Numbered from the stretch's first letter, positions 1-8,160 are shown. The stretch is 12,021 nt of DNA from an uncultured Eubacteriales bacterium (GCA_900554405.1 USHI01000031.1:1-12021); one strand, 5' to 3'. Notes: generated by a model not told the origin, from the letters alone. Program-made: numbers and translations.

Positions 1-495
1 CCCGGTTCCTTCCACCCGCGCTACGACGCTTGCGGCAAGGAATATGTTTATCTTGTGCGCAATTCCGGAATACGCGACCCGTTCACGGAGGATATCTGCT
101 GGAACGTGCCGAAAAGGCTCGACGAAGCGGCGCTTTCGCGCATTTGCGGCGAGCTTGCCGGGAAAAGGGATTTCCGTGCGTTTATGGCGGCGGGCTCAAA
201 GATCACGGATACTGTCCGCACCGTTTACGCATTCAATGTCCGGCGCAGCGGCGAAATGCTCGAATTTACGGTAAGCGCCGACGGATTTCTTTATAATATG
301 GTAAGAATAATGGTAGGTACCGCAGTGGACATTGCGCTCGGTACAAAAAACGACGATATGAGCCGGATACTCGAAAGCGGCGACCGCAGCATGGCGGGGC
401 GCACCGCGCCGGCAAAGGGGCTTTGTCTGAACAGGGTATTCTACCCGGAAAGCATAAGGAGCAAAGATGGGAGCTTTTTCGGAATTCAGGGATAA
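1..495 (+). CDS. truA: tRNA pseudouridine synthase A, C-terminal part (5' end outside window)
   Basis: The reading frame is open from the first base, so about 164 C-terminal codons are visible and the start lies upstream. TruA isomerises uridine to pseudouridine at positions 38-40 of the tRNA anticodon arm in the cytoplasm. The visible part carries family hallmarks: an FHPRYDACGKEYVY segment at the left edge (FHAR...KxYxY in the family), FLYNMVRIMVGT near 286-321, and the C-terminal AGRTAPAKGLCLNRVFYP (about 394-450), matching the AGxTAPAxGLxLxxVxYP ending. The catalytic Asp lies in the missing N-terminal half and cannot be checked. The last 29 nt overlap the next gene in another frame, which implies translational coupling. 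Identification rests on these motifs and is secure; only the full length is unknown. Confidence 0.95.
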   Translation, partial: PGSFHPRYDACGKEYVYLVRNSGIRDPFTEDICWNVPKRLDEAALSRICGELAGKRDFRAFMAAGSKITDTVRTVYAFNVRRSGEMLEFTVSADGFLYNMVRIMVGTAVDIALGTKNDDMSRILESGDRSMAGRTAPAKGLCLNRVFYPESIRSKDGSFFGIQG

Positions 496-1708
496 AAAAC
501 CGAAAAAACGCAAAAACGAAACGCCGTCCGTAGAGGAGTACTATATCTCGCTCGCCCGGAAAACGGCGGTGCTTCGCTATGCCTGCCTGATATTGATCGT
601 TCTGCTTATTGTTTATTCCCTCTCGTTCAGAAACGATGTCATCACGATCGACAACTTCCGATATATGCTGAAATTTATCGACATAAAGGGCGATGCCGAT
701 GCTCCGAAGGGCACCGCGCTCAGCTTCGACGGTTCATCCGGAAGCAAGGGTCTGCTTTACAAGGGCGACCTCGCGGTCATAAACGATTCCGGGCTCACCG
801 TTGCCGGGTGGGACGGCAATATCCTGCTCCGGAGCAGCTTTTCCTACGACCATCCGATAATAGCCGAAAACGGCATAAACCTTTTCTGCTGCGATATGGG
901 GAGCAAGGAGGTGCGGATATACAATTCCTATTCGCTTATCAGCACCGTAACATTTGATTACCCCGTGCTCGATCTTGCCGTTTCGCAAAGCGGCGGCTTT
1001 GCGGTTGTCGGCTCCTCGAAGGGCTACCGCAGCGCGGTATTCATATACGATAAGGAATTCCGGCTTGTGTTCACCCGCAATGTCGGCGACAAGTATGTGG
1101 ATTTCGCGGACATTTCCGCAAACGGAAAGAGCTTTATCACCGCGGCGCATTACTCCTCCGACGGGCAGCTCACGACACTCGTTTCGCGGTTCGACACCGA
1201 TGTAAGCGACGAACCGCTCGAAACAAAGGAATTCATAGGCGAGATGCCGCTCGGCATATATTACACCGAAGGGGGCTATGCTCTGCTTACGGACAGCGCT
1301 CTGCGCCGCTTTGATAACGACGGGAACGAAATCAGCGCCGTGAGCTTTTCCGGCAAAAAGCTGCTTTCCGGCAGCTTATACGGCGAAAGATCGCTTATCT
1401 GCTATGCAAAGGAAGGGCTTTCCGGCGGGACTGTCGCCTGCGTTTACAATTCCGACGGCAGCCTTGCCGCCACGCGGGAATATCCGTCCGCTCTGAACGC
1501 CGCGGTTATCAACGGAGACAGGCTGTATGCCGTTTACCCCGGCAGGCTCTGCATTGCCGATATTGCCGGCGGGGGCAACGAGGTTTATTCGGTACCGACA
1601 TCGTTTTGCGACATTATTCCCGACGGTAGCAACATAATTCTGTTTTCGAACAACGAAGCGGATTATTTCATCCCCGAAAATTTCGATAAGGCGGAGGATA
1701 CTCAATGA
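467..1708 (+). CDS. DUF5711-type single-pass membrane protein with beta-propeller-like outer domain
   Basis: A 413-residue protein of unknown function. The start at 467 is supported by AAGGAG at 456-461, five bases upstream. The N-terminus is basic (KKPKKRKN, residues 10-17), followed by one hydrophobic segment at about 36-54, so the topology is a short cytoplasmic tail, one membrane anchor and a large extracellular domain. That domain has many short beta-rich blocks of about 40 residues with G-x-D/N turns (for example GLTVAGWDGNILL and GGYALLTDSALRRFDNDGNE), resembling a WD40/PQQ-like propeller. Overall pattern and position next to cvpA match the DUF5711 family of Clostridia, recalled rather than searched. 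No enzymatic motif is seen. It overlaps truA by 29 nt and the cvpA start by 4 nt (ATGA). A scaffold or sensor role at the envelope is only inference. Confidence 0.8.
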   Translation: MGAFSEFRDKKPKKRKNETPSVEEYYISLARKTAVLRYACLILIVLLIVYSLSFRNDVITIDNFRYMLKFIDIKGDADAPKGTALSFDGSSGSKGLLYKGDLAVINDSGLTVAGWDGNILLRSSFSYDHPIIAENGINLFCCDMGSKEVRIYNSYSLISTVTFDYPVLDLAVSQSGGFAVVGSSKGYRSAVFIYDKEFRLVFTRNVGDKYVDFADISANGKSFITAAHYSSDGQLTTLVSRFDTDVSDEPLETKEFIGEMPLGIYYTEGGYALLTDSALRRFDNDGNEISAVSFSGKKLLSGSLYGERSLICYAKEGLSGGTVACVYNSDGSLAATREYPSALNAAVINGDRLYAVYPGRLCIADIAGGGNEVYSVPTSFCDIIPDGSNIILFSNNEADYFIPENFDKAEDTQ

Positions 1709-2409
1709 ACTGGATACTTGATATCATCTGTATCGCGATAATCACGCTGACGATCGCGTTTGCCGTAAGGAACGGATTTGTCAAAACGCTGGTCAGCGCC
1801 GCCTCGTTTCTTATCGCGGTATTCATAACCTTCTGCTTTGCCTCGCAGCTTTCGGATGCGCTGCGCAGCACCCCCGTGGCGGACAGGATCCGGGAATCGA
1901 CCCGCGAAAAGATCGAAGATCTTGTGCTTGAAAGCACGGGAAGCGGCGAATCGCTGCTGAACGGCGAAAATGAAGCCTTCAATACCCTGCTCGGGCTTGC
2001 CGGATACAGCATTGACGAAGCGCGAGAATGGGTAAAAGGCGAAAGCCATGACTCGTTTGCCGCCGTGATCGCGGATAAGATATCCGAACCGGTCATAGGT
2101 GCGGTCTGCACCGCGCTTGCGATAATAATTCTTTATTTCGGAACAAAGCTCGCACTGGCTGTCGCCGCGTGGCTGCTCGACAAGCTGATGAAGCTGCCGG
2201 TGCTCCGCTCCTGCAACAAGCTGCTCGGCGCGGTGCTCGGCGCGGTGCTTGCCGTCATGCGGGTAATGCTGTTCTGCTTTATCGCAAATATAATCATTTC
2301 CAATGCGGAATTTCTGGGGGCGGATGCGCTTCGCTCGATCGACCCGCAGAAAACGCTGATTTTCGCATTTTTCAGCGGAAACAGGCTGTTTTCCTTTTTC
2401 TTGAAATAA
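1705..2409 (+). CDS. CvpA family membrane protein
   Basis: A 234-residue integral membrane protein. Hydrophobic segments lie at about 4-20, 27-47, 130-157 and 175-198. The N-terminal pattern (NWILDIICIAIITLTIAFAVRNGFVKTLVSA) fits the CvpA/colicin V production family: a first helix, a short x-G-F-x-x turn, then a second helix. A hydrophilic, Glu-rich region (about 50-128) between helices 2 and 3 makes it longer than E. coli CvpA (about 160 residues). CvpA was named for colicin V production in E. coli; its molecular function is not settled, with later links to envelope homeostasis. The start is fixed by the ATGA overlap with the upstream gene and by CGGAGG at 1692-1697, seven bases upstream. 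The neighbours (DUF5711 protein, pgsA) also point to a membrane role. Confidence 0.85.
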   Translation: MNWILDIICIAIITLTIAFAVRNGFVKTLVSAASFLIAVFITFCFASQLSDALRSTPVADRIRESTREKIEDLVLESTGSGESLLNGENEAFNTLLGLAGYSIDEAREWVKGESHDSFAAVIADKISEPVIGAVCTALAIIILYFGTKLALAVAAWLLDKLMKLPVLRSCNKLLGAVLGAVLAVMRVMLFCFIANIIISNAEFLGADALRSIDPQKTLIFAFFSGNRLFSFFLK

Positions 2410-2421
2410 ACGGAGGAACAA

Positions 2422-2979
2422 ATGAAATTCAAAAGACAGATACCGAACATACTTTCCGTGATAAGGCTGTTTATGATACCCGTTTTTGCGGTATGCTATT
2501 TCAGGTACGATACGGGCTACGGCCCGCTCGTCGCCGCAGGCGTATATATACTCGCATGGGCGACGGACATTCTCGACGGATACCTTGCCCGCCGCAACAA
2601 CTGGATAACCGAACTCGGGAAAATACTCGACCCGCTTGCGGATAAGCTGATGCAGCTTACCGCCGCCGTCTGCTTCACCGTGGACAACAGGGTGTTTCTG
2701 ATGCTGCTCATACCGCTCGTTATAAAGGAACTCGCAATGCTTTGCGGGGCGCTTCTGATAATGCGCACGCAAAAGACGGTCGAACCCTCGCACTGGTACG
2801 GCAAGGCGGCAACGGTCATCATATTCCTCTGCTCGATGATAAGGATACTTGTCCGCGGCAACGGCACGCTTGATCCGGTGCTCGCCGTAATCATGCTGTG
2901 CGTGATGGTGTTCGCGCTTATTATGTATTATTTCAAGGATTTCAAGGGGAAATACAAACTCAGTTTCCGCAGACAATAA
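2422..2979 (+). CDS. pgsA: CDP-diacylglycerol--glycerol-3-phosphate 3-phosphatidyltransferase
   Basis: This enzyme transfers the phosphatidyl group from CDP-diacylglycerol to glycerol-3-phosphate, giving phosphatidylglycerophosphate, the precursor of phosphatidylglycerol and cardiolipin, at the cytoplasmic membrane. The 185-residue length is normal for bacterial PgsA. The CDP-alcohol phosphotransferase signature is complete: D49, D52-G53-x2-A56-R57-x8-G66-x3-D70-x3-D74, carrying the metal-binding and catalytic aspartates. The N-terminal NILSVIRLFMIPVF segment is also typical of PgsA. The remainder is a series of hydrophobic helices, with a basic C-terminus. The start is set by GGAGG at 2412-2416, five bases upstream, 12 nt after the cvpA stop. 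Related CDP-alcohol transferases share the signature, but the N-terminal pattern and size favour PgsA. Confidence 0.93.
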   Translation: MKFKRQIPNILSVIRLFMIPVFAVCYFRYDTGYGPLVAAGVYILAWATDILDGYLARRNNWITELGKILDPLADKLMQLTAAVCFTVDNRVFLMLLIPLVIKELAMLCGALLIMRTQKTVEPSHWYGKAATVIIFLCSMIRILVRGNGTLDPVLAVIMLCVMVFALIMYYFKDFKGKYKLSFRRQ

Positions 2980-2995
2980 GAGGTGCTCACACTAA

Positions 2996-5263
2996 ATGGA
3001 ATTCAGAAAATGTTCACGCTGCCATATCCGCCCGGCGATAATTTTCGTTCAGAAGAACGAGGGCGGAAAGATCACAAGCGAGGGCTTCTGCATCAAATGT
3101 GCGCAGGAGCTCGGGATAAAGCCGATAGATGATATCATAAACCAGATGAATATGAGTCAGGAGGATATCGACGCGCTTTCGGAGGGCATGTCCGGGCTTA
3201 TGCCCATGGCGCAGGATGACGACGACGACGATAAAAACGGCCGTGCGCCCTCCATCGACCTCGGATCCTTCTTCGGGGGCAAGAACGCCCCGGTGCAGGA
3301 AGAAACCGGTGACACCAAGGCGGAAAAAAAGCAGAAGCGCCGCGGAACGAGCTATTTGCAGGATTTCTGCATTTGCCTCACGGAGCGCGCGCGCGAAGGA
3401 AAGCTGGACAACGTTATCGGGCGCGAAAAGGAGCTGGAACGCGTTATACAGATACTCACCCGCCGCCAGAAGAACAACCCCTGCCTTATAGGCGAACCGG
3501 GTGTGGGCAAAACCGCCGTTGCGGAAGCGCTCGCACAGAGGATCGCTTCCGGCGATGTGCCCTACAAGCTGCGCGGCAAAGAAATATACCTTGTGGACAT
3601 GACGGCAATGGTAGCCGGGACACAGTTCCGCGGCCAGTTCGAAAACCGCATGAAGGGGCTTATCGATGAGACAAAAAAGAGCGGAAACGCCATACTTGTT
3701 ATCGACGAGGTACATTCCATTGTCGGCGCAGGTAATGCAGAAGGCGGCATGAACGCCGCAAATATCTTAAAGCCGGCACTTTCCCGCGGGGAAATACAGC
3801 TTATCGGCGCGACGACGCTTTCGGAATACCGCCAGTATATCGAAAAGGATGCCGCGCTCGAACGCAGGTTCCAGCCCGTAACGGTGAACGAACCCTCCGT
3901 GGACGACACGGTAAAAGTACTTTCCGGCATAAAGAAATATTACGAACAGCACCACGGTATAAAAATACCCGACAGGCTCATCCGCAGGATAGTCACGCTT
4001 TCGGAGCGTTATATAACCGATCGCTTTCTTCCGGATAAGGCTATCGACCTTATGGACGAAGCCTGCTCGCATCAGGCGATGCATTCGGAGGTCATAAACG
4101 AGCTTAACGCCGTGGGCGAGGATCTCAAATCGGCGCGCACGGAGCTGGAAGCTCTGGAAGGAAAGACCGAGCCGAACGAGGATGATTACCGCCGCATTGC
4201 CGACCTGAAAACCGCGGTTTTGCAAAAGCAGAACCGGTTTGACGAGCTTTCCGCACAAAGGGATAAGATCGAGCTCACGGACGATGAGATCGCACGGGTG
4301 ATCGAGGTTTGGACGGGTGTTCCCGCAAGCAGCATAACCGAAAGCGAATTCAACCGTATCGACAGGCTGGAATCGGAGATAAAAAAGCGCATTGTCGGTC
4401 AGGACGATGCGGTCGATGCCGTTGCGAGGGCGATAAAGCGCTCCCGCGCGGGGATATCCTACAAGAAAAAGCCGGTATCCTTTATTTTCGCCGGCAGTAC
4501 CGGCGTGGGCAAGACCGAGCTTGTAAAGGTGCTTGCGAATTATCTTTTCGATTCGCCGGAATCGCTTATACGTCTCGATATGAGCGAGTTTATGGAAAAG
4601 CATTCCGTTTCGCGCATTATCGGTTCGCCCCCCGGATACGTCGGTTACGACGATGCGGGGCAGCTCACCGAAAAGATACGGCGCAAGCCGTATACCGTCG
4701 TGCTTTTTGACGAAATAGAAAAAGCCCACCCCGACGTAATGAATATACTTTTACAGATACTCGATGACGGGCGCATAACCGATGCGCACGGCAAGGAGGT
4801 CAGCTTCGAAAGCACCGTGATAGTTATGACGACGAACGCGGGGAGCAACGAATCCGGTACGGTGGCGGGGTTCGGCGAAAGTGTAAAAACCAACGAACGT
4901 GCGCGGGTGATGAAGGCGCTCGAAGGCTTTCTGCGCCCCGAATTTATCAACCGAGTGGACGAAATAATCGTTTTCAACCGGCTCACAAAGGATGATTTCC
5001 GTGCGATATGCCGCATAATGCTCGGCGATCTCGCCGGGGTGCTTGCCGAAAAGGGCATTGCCCTCGAATACGGCGAGGATACGGTCGGATATATCGCCGA
5101 AAAGGGATTTTCCGAAAAGTACGGAGCACGCAACCTCCGCCGGCTCATACAGACCGAGCTGGAGGATCCGATCGCCTCGAAGATCATCGCCTCCTACCGC
5201 AACGGCGTAACGAAGGTACGCGCCCGCGTTTCAGACGGCAAAGAAGTGATAGAAACCGAATAA
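2996..5263 (+). CDS. clpE: ClpE-like AAA+ unfoldase with N-terminal zinc finger
   Basis: A 755-residue Hsp100/Clp ATPase that unfolds substrates for ClpP. The N-terminus has a four-cysteine zinc-finger-like module (C6-x2-C9 and C32-x2-C35) as in ClpE and McsA, in place of the double Clp_N repeat of ClpC/ClpA. A linker with six consecutive Asp (74-79) follows. AAA-1 has Walker A G166-EPGVGK-T173 and Walker B with D237-E238. A short middle region has a UVR-like helix (about 395-425). AAA-2 has Walker A G500-STGVGK-T507 and Walker B D572-E573. A624-G625-F626 sits where the ClpP-docking IGF/VGF loop occurs, so ClpP partnership is likely. The C-terminal GARNLRR sensor region is present. The start follows AGAGGTG (2979-2985) by ten bases. 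No CtsR-type operator or mcsA/mcsB neighbour is visible. The ClpE label is by architecture; ClpC-like naming is possible. Confidence 0.88.
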   Translation: MEFRKCSRCHIRPAIIFVQKNEGGKITSEGFCIKCAQELGIKPIDDIINQMNMSQEDIDALSEGMSGLMPMAQDDDDDDKNGRAPSIDLGSFFGGKNAPVQEETGDTKAEKKQKRRGTSYLQDFCICLTERAREGKLDNVIGREKELERVIQILTRRQKNNPCLIGEPGVGKTAVAEALAQRIASGDVPYKLRGKEIYLVDMTAMVAGTQFRGQFENRMKGLIDETKKSGNAILVIDEVHSIVGAGNAEGGMNAANILKPALSRGEIQLIGATTLSEYRQYIEKDAALERRFQPVTVNEPSVDDTVKVLSGIKKYYEQHHGIKIPDRLIRRIVTLSERYITDRFLPDKAIDLMDEACSHQAMHSEVINELNAVGEDLKSARTELEALEGKTEPNEDDYRRIADLKTAVLQKQNRFDELSAQRDKIELTDDEIARVIEVWTGVPASSITESEFNRIDRLESEIKKRIVGQDDAVDAVARAIKRSRAGISYKKKPVSFIFAGSTGVGKTELVKVLANYLFDSPESLIRLDMSEFMEKHSVSRIIGSPPGYVGYDDAGQLTEKIRRKPYTVVLFDEIEKAHPDVMNILLQILDDGRITDAHGKEVSFESTVIVMTTNAGSNESGTVAGFGESVKTNERARVMKALEGFLRPEFINRVDEIIVFNRLTKDDFRAICRIMLGDLAGVLAEKGIALEYGEDTVGYIAEKGFSEKYGARNLRRLIQTELEDPIASKIIASYRNGVTKVRARVSDGKEVIETE

Positions 5264-5279
5264 ACAGGAAGTTTGCTTT

Positions 5280-7985
5280 ATGGCTGAAAACCGAAACGGA
5301 AAACTGAAGATACACACCGTTTACGGCAACGGTGAAAGCGCCTTTTCGCCGGAGGAAATGCAGCCGACGGAGGTCGCGGAGGCGCTTGAAAGCGACCTTG
5401 CCTTCGGCAAGACCGAAAAGCAGGTGCGCAAGGCGCGGCGGATGTTCGGAACAAACGATATCCGCAGTGATTTTGCTCTTTCCTTCCGCGACAGCCTGAA
5501 AAATCAGTTCCGCGGAATGACGGGCATATTCCTTGCGCTGTGCTCGGCGATGATGTTCGCCTTTGAACCGCAGCGGTATGTTTATCTTGTAACGGCGATA
5601 GCATCGCTGATGATAATCATCCTGAATGCCTTTCTTGCCTACCGTGCAAATCTTGCGCTGCGGCTGCCGAAGCGGTATTCATCGCTGAAAACGCAGGTAA
5701 TACGCAACGGCGCGCCCTTTGTAACCGACAGCCGCGGGCTTGTTCCCGGCGATCTGATATTGCTTGAAGAGGGTGTTATGGTTCCCGCCGATTGCAGGAT
5801 CGTGGATGATATCGGGCTTGAGGTGATGGAAACCCATGTGAGCGGAGCGGAAGCACCCGCAAAAAAGGATGGGCGCTATATCGCACGGGAAGGCCCCGAA
5901 TCGGTCTGTGCGAACATGGTTTATGCGGGAAGCATTGTCACATCGGGGCACTGCACGGCGATAGTCTGCCGTACCGGGCGCGACACACTCACAAGGCGGA
6001 TAAGCGACAACGGCAAGGCTTATATCCCCGGAATACTCCTGGGTGTGCAGAAGCTTTCCAAGCTGCTTTCCGTGTCCTCCGCAGCCGCCTGCTTTGCGCT
6101 GCTCATGGTCGGAATAATGACAGGCTCCGACATAACCGAAAGCTTTATCCCCGCGCTGCTTATCACCGCCTCCTCGCTTTGCGACGGACTGGTTTCGCTG
6201 TGCTCCTCCTCGCTCGGGTTCGGTGTGCGAAAAACGGCGGAATACGGCATAATCATAAAGAATTATTCCAAAATATCGGATCTTGCACAGGTCGATACAA
6301 TTATGTGCGGCAAAAACCTTGCCTTCCCGCCGAAGCGGATCTCGCTTACCGGAATGTATTTTTCCGGCAGAAATTACGACCGCGAAAAGCGCCCGGATGA
6401 GGATGCGCTCGAGCTTCTCACGCTGATGCTCGCCTGCTCGGATGCACGCAAGGTGACCGCTGCCGAAAAGAAGCTCCGCCACGGGATGCCGGAATACATA
6501 GGCACACCCACCGACAACGCAATAGTCGATTATTTCGGCGAATGGGGCAAGACGATCGGCGACATAGGCGATCGCTATATACGCATGGATGCGGAATATG
6601 CGATATCCGGCGAGGTTTCGCGGATAATGGCGCTGCGCGGCGGAAAAAACACGGTCATACTCCGCGGCTCGCCCGAAAACGTTCTTTCGCGGTGTGTCGG
6701 CTATTCGCTGGACGGTACGGATTACAAATTAAGCGATTTCACGCGGAAAAAGATACTCAACGCCGTGCTCGATTCCGCAAGGACAAACGCAATATTGCAG
6801 GCTGTCGCCGTGGGCGAGACCGAAGCGACCGCGCTGCGTGATATCGATTCCGAACAGAGGCTTATATTCAAGGGCTTTGTTTCGTTCAGCAGCTCGCTTG
6901 ACCCGGGCGTTGCCGAAGCGGTGTACAATTGCGAAGCGGCGGGGATAGAAACCGTCGTCAGCTCGACCGATGCCTATTACCCCGCACTCAACTCGGCAAA
7001 AAGCGCCGGGATCATAACCGACGAAAGCCAGATAATCACCGCCACGCAGCTGAGATCGTGCAGCCGCGGGCTTGTGATCGCCAACACGCCGTATTACCGG
7101 CTGTTCCTTAATATCGACGATGACGAATGGCTGGATGTGCTGAACATCCGCCGCGAAAACGGAAAAACAGTGCTTGCCTCCGCCGAAAGGCTGACCGAGC
7201 TCCCGCTGATGAAGCATTCGGATGTTTCGGTCGTGCCGGAGGATTCCTGTGATACGCTCCGTCAATCTGCGGATATGCTCATGCTCGGCAGCGGCATAAA
7301 TCTGCTTGCGGACGGCATACGCGGCGCAAAAACGGTCTGCCGGAGGATACGCTCCGTCGCCGCATATATATTTTCCGGCATGGTCATGATGTTTATCGCA
7401 CAGATACTCGGTGTCTCGGTGTTCGGTACGCCTGTGTTCCGGGCACAGGATGTGCTGTTCGGCGGGCTGATCTGCAACGCGGCTTTTGCCGCCGCGCTTG
7501 CGTTTGAACCGCAGAATATCAAAAACCTGCGCGAAAAGCATTCGCCGCGCCAGTCGCGCGTGATATTGCTGTATTCGCTTGTGTTTTCGGTGCTTGCCGG
7601 CGTTATGCTGTTTTGCTGCTTCGCCGTCACGCACAGCTATACCTGTTCGCTGATCGCACTTACGCTCACGCTGTTCCTGCACGCCGGTTCGGTATGCGAG
7701 TGCGACGGAGTTATCGCCCAAAAGCGCTTCGGCAGCCGCCTGCTGTGGCTGTGCGGGCTTTGCGCGGCGGTGCTGATTGCGGCTTTGATATTCACAAAGC
7801 CCGGTCATTCGATTTTCGGATACGGTGTCCCAGTACCCGCGAATCTGCTTGTTTCGCTTGCTTTTGCAGTATTTTTCGTACTGCCGGCACAGATATTATT
7901 ATTTTTCGTTTTGCGCCGCAGGGCAAAAAAGCCCGCGGGCGCGATCACGGAGGAAAGGAGTGACAACGATGAAGATAACGGCTGA
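5280..7985 (+). CDS. Degenerate P-type (P2-like) ATPase homologue, probable pseudoenzyme
   Basis: A 901-residue membrane protein with the full layout of a P2-type cation ATPase: N-terminal region (about 25-62), TM1-2 (79-123), actuator domain with LVPGDLILLEEGVMVPADCR (154-173), TM3-4 (about 260-315), P/N domains (about 320-690), and six C-terminal helices (about 692-880). The catalytic signatures are altered. DKTGT aligns with G344-K-N-L-A348, so the phosphorylated Asp is Gly. TGES aligns with S188-G-A-E191, with the catalytic Glu as Ala. PEGL is C301-D-G-L304, TGD is S562-T-D564, DPPR is D541-P-G-V544, and GDGxND is A635-E-R-L-T-E640. The N-domain KGxPE is nearly kept (R463-G-S-P-E467). The frame is intact with a good AGGAAG site (5266-5271). 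Known P-type chemistry is therefore not expected. A regulatory, scaffold or other binding role is inference. Its 3' end overlaps the DUF1858 gene by 17 nt. Confidence 0.88.
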   Translation: MAENRNGKLKIHTVYGNGESAFSPEEMQPTEVAEALESDLAFGKTEKQVRKARRMFGTNDIRSDFALSFRDSLKNQFRGMTGIFLALCSAMMFAFEPQRYVYLVTAIASLMIIILNAFLAYRANLALRLPKRYSSLKTQVIRNGAPFVTDSRGLVPGDLILLEEGVMVPADCRIVDDIGLEVMETHVSGAEAPAKKDGRYIAREGPESVCANMVYAGSIVTSGHCTAIVCRTGRDTLTRRISDNGKAYIPGILLGVQKLSKLLSVSSAAACFALLMVGIMTGSDITESFIPALLITASSLCDGLVSLCSSSLGFGVRKTAEYGIIIKNYSKISDLAQVDTIMCGKNLAFPPKRISLTGMYFSGRNYDREKRPDEDALELLTLMLACSDARKVTAAEKKLRHGMPEYIGTPTDNAIVDYFGEWGKTIGDIGDRYIRMDAEYAISGEVSRIMALRGGKNTVILRGSPENVLSRCVGYSLDGTDYKLSDFTRKKILNAVLDSARTNAILQAVAVGETEATALRDIDSEQRLIFKGFVSFSSSLDPGVAEAVYNCEAAGIETVVSSTDAYYPALNSAKSAGIITDESQIITATQLRSCSRGLVIANTPYYRLFLNIDDDEWLDVLNIRRENGKTVLASAERLTELPLMKHSDVSVVPEDSCDTLRQSADMLMLGSGINLLADGIRGAKTVCRRIRSVAAYIFSGMVMMFIAQILGVSVFGTPVFRAQDVLFGGLICNAAFAAALAFEPQNIKNLREKHSPRQSRVILLYSLVFSVLAGVMLFCCFAVTHSYTCSLIALTLTLFLHAGSVCECDGVIAQKRFGSRLLWLCGLCAAVLIAALIFTKPGHSIFGYGVPVPANLLVSLAFAVFFVLPAQILLFFVLRRRAKKPAGAITEERSDNDEDNG

Positions 7986-8160
7986 TATGCTCGTCGGCAA
8001 GGTACTTGACGAACACCCCCAGCTCGCGCAGTATTTTCTTGATATCGGAATGCATTGCCTCGGGTGCCCCATGTCCCGCGGGGAAAGCATTGCCGAAGCC
8101 TGCAGCGCGCACGGTCAGGATGTAAATGCACTGCTCGAAAAGCTCAACGCGGCTATATGA
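7969..8160 (+). CDS. DUF1858 domain protein (hybrid-cluster-associated redox-disulfide type)
   Basis: A 63-residue protein consisting of one DUF1858 domain. The motif G-M-H-C30-L-G-C33-P, followed by SRGESIAEAC45, matches the small family named for association with hybrid-cluster (prismane) proteins and related to the N-terminal domain of ScdA/YtfE-type iron-sulfur repair proteins. The CxxC pair suggests a redox disulfide or metal ligation; biochemical function is not established. The frame is open further upstream (from 7825), but the ATG at 7969 is chosen because AAAGGAG at 7954-7960 stands eight bases before it and the family begins here. The gene overlaps the end of the P-type ATPase homologue by 17 nt, so its ribosome binding site lies inside that coding sequence. 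No hcp gene is in the window. Confidence 0.88.
   Translation: MKITADMLVGKVLDEHPQLAQYFLDIGMHCLGCPMSRGESIAEACSAHGQDVNALLEKLNAAI

Noticed and set aside
2222..2249. 12-bp tandem repeat (CTCGGCGCGGTG twice) in cvpA
   Set aside because: It simply encodes the LGAVLGAV stretch of a membrane helix. Two copies in frame are not a repeat element.
1702..2976. A 424-codon minus-strand open frame across cvpA and pgsA
   Set aside because: It lies entirely antisense to two well-supported genes, has a low-complexity His/Arg/Tyr-rich composition and no recognisable domain. It is a by-product of codon bias.
3767..4729. A 320-codon minus-strand open frame inside the Clp ATPase gene
   Set aside because: It is antisense to invariant AAA+ motifs and has no recognisable domain.
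6729..7808. A 359-codon minus-strand open frame inside the P-type ATPase homologue
   Set aside because: The composition is rich in Arg, His and Gln with no domain signature, and the plus-strand frame shows clear fold motifs. Because the ATPase is degenerate I considered whether this was the real gene, but the plus-strand evidence wins.
7825..7968. Upstream 48-codon extension of the DUF1858 frame
   Set aside because: The extension is out of frame with, and inside, the ATPase homologue's last membrane helix, has no ribosome binding site, and would precede the family's normal start.
5280..7985. Ordinary calcium or cation-transporting P-type ATPase
   Set aside because: The fold matches, but the phosphorylated Asp and the TGES and GDGxND residues needed for the reaction cycle are absent, so a transport annotation would be misleading.
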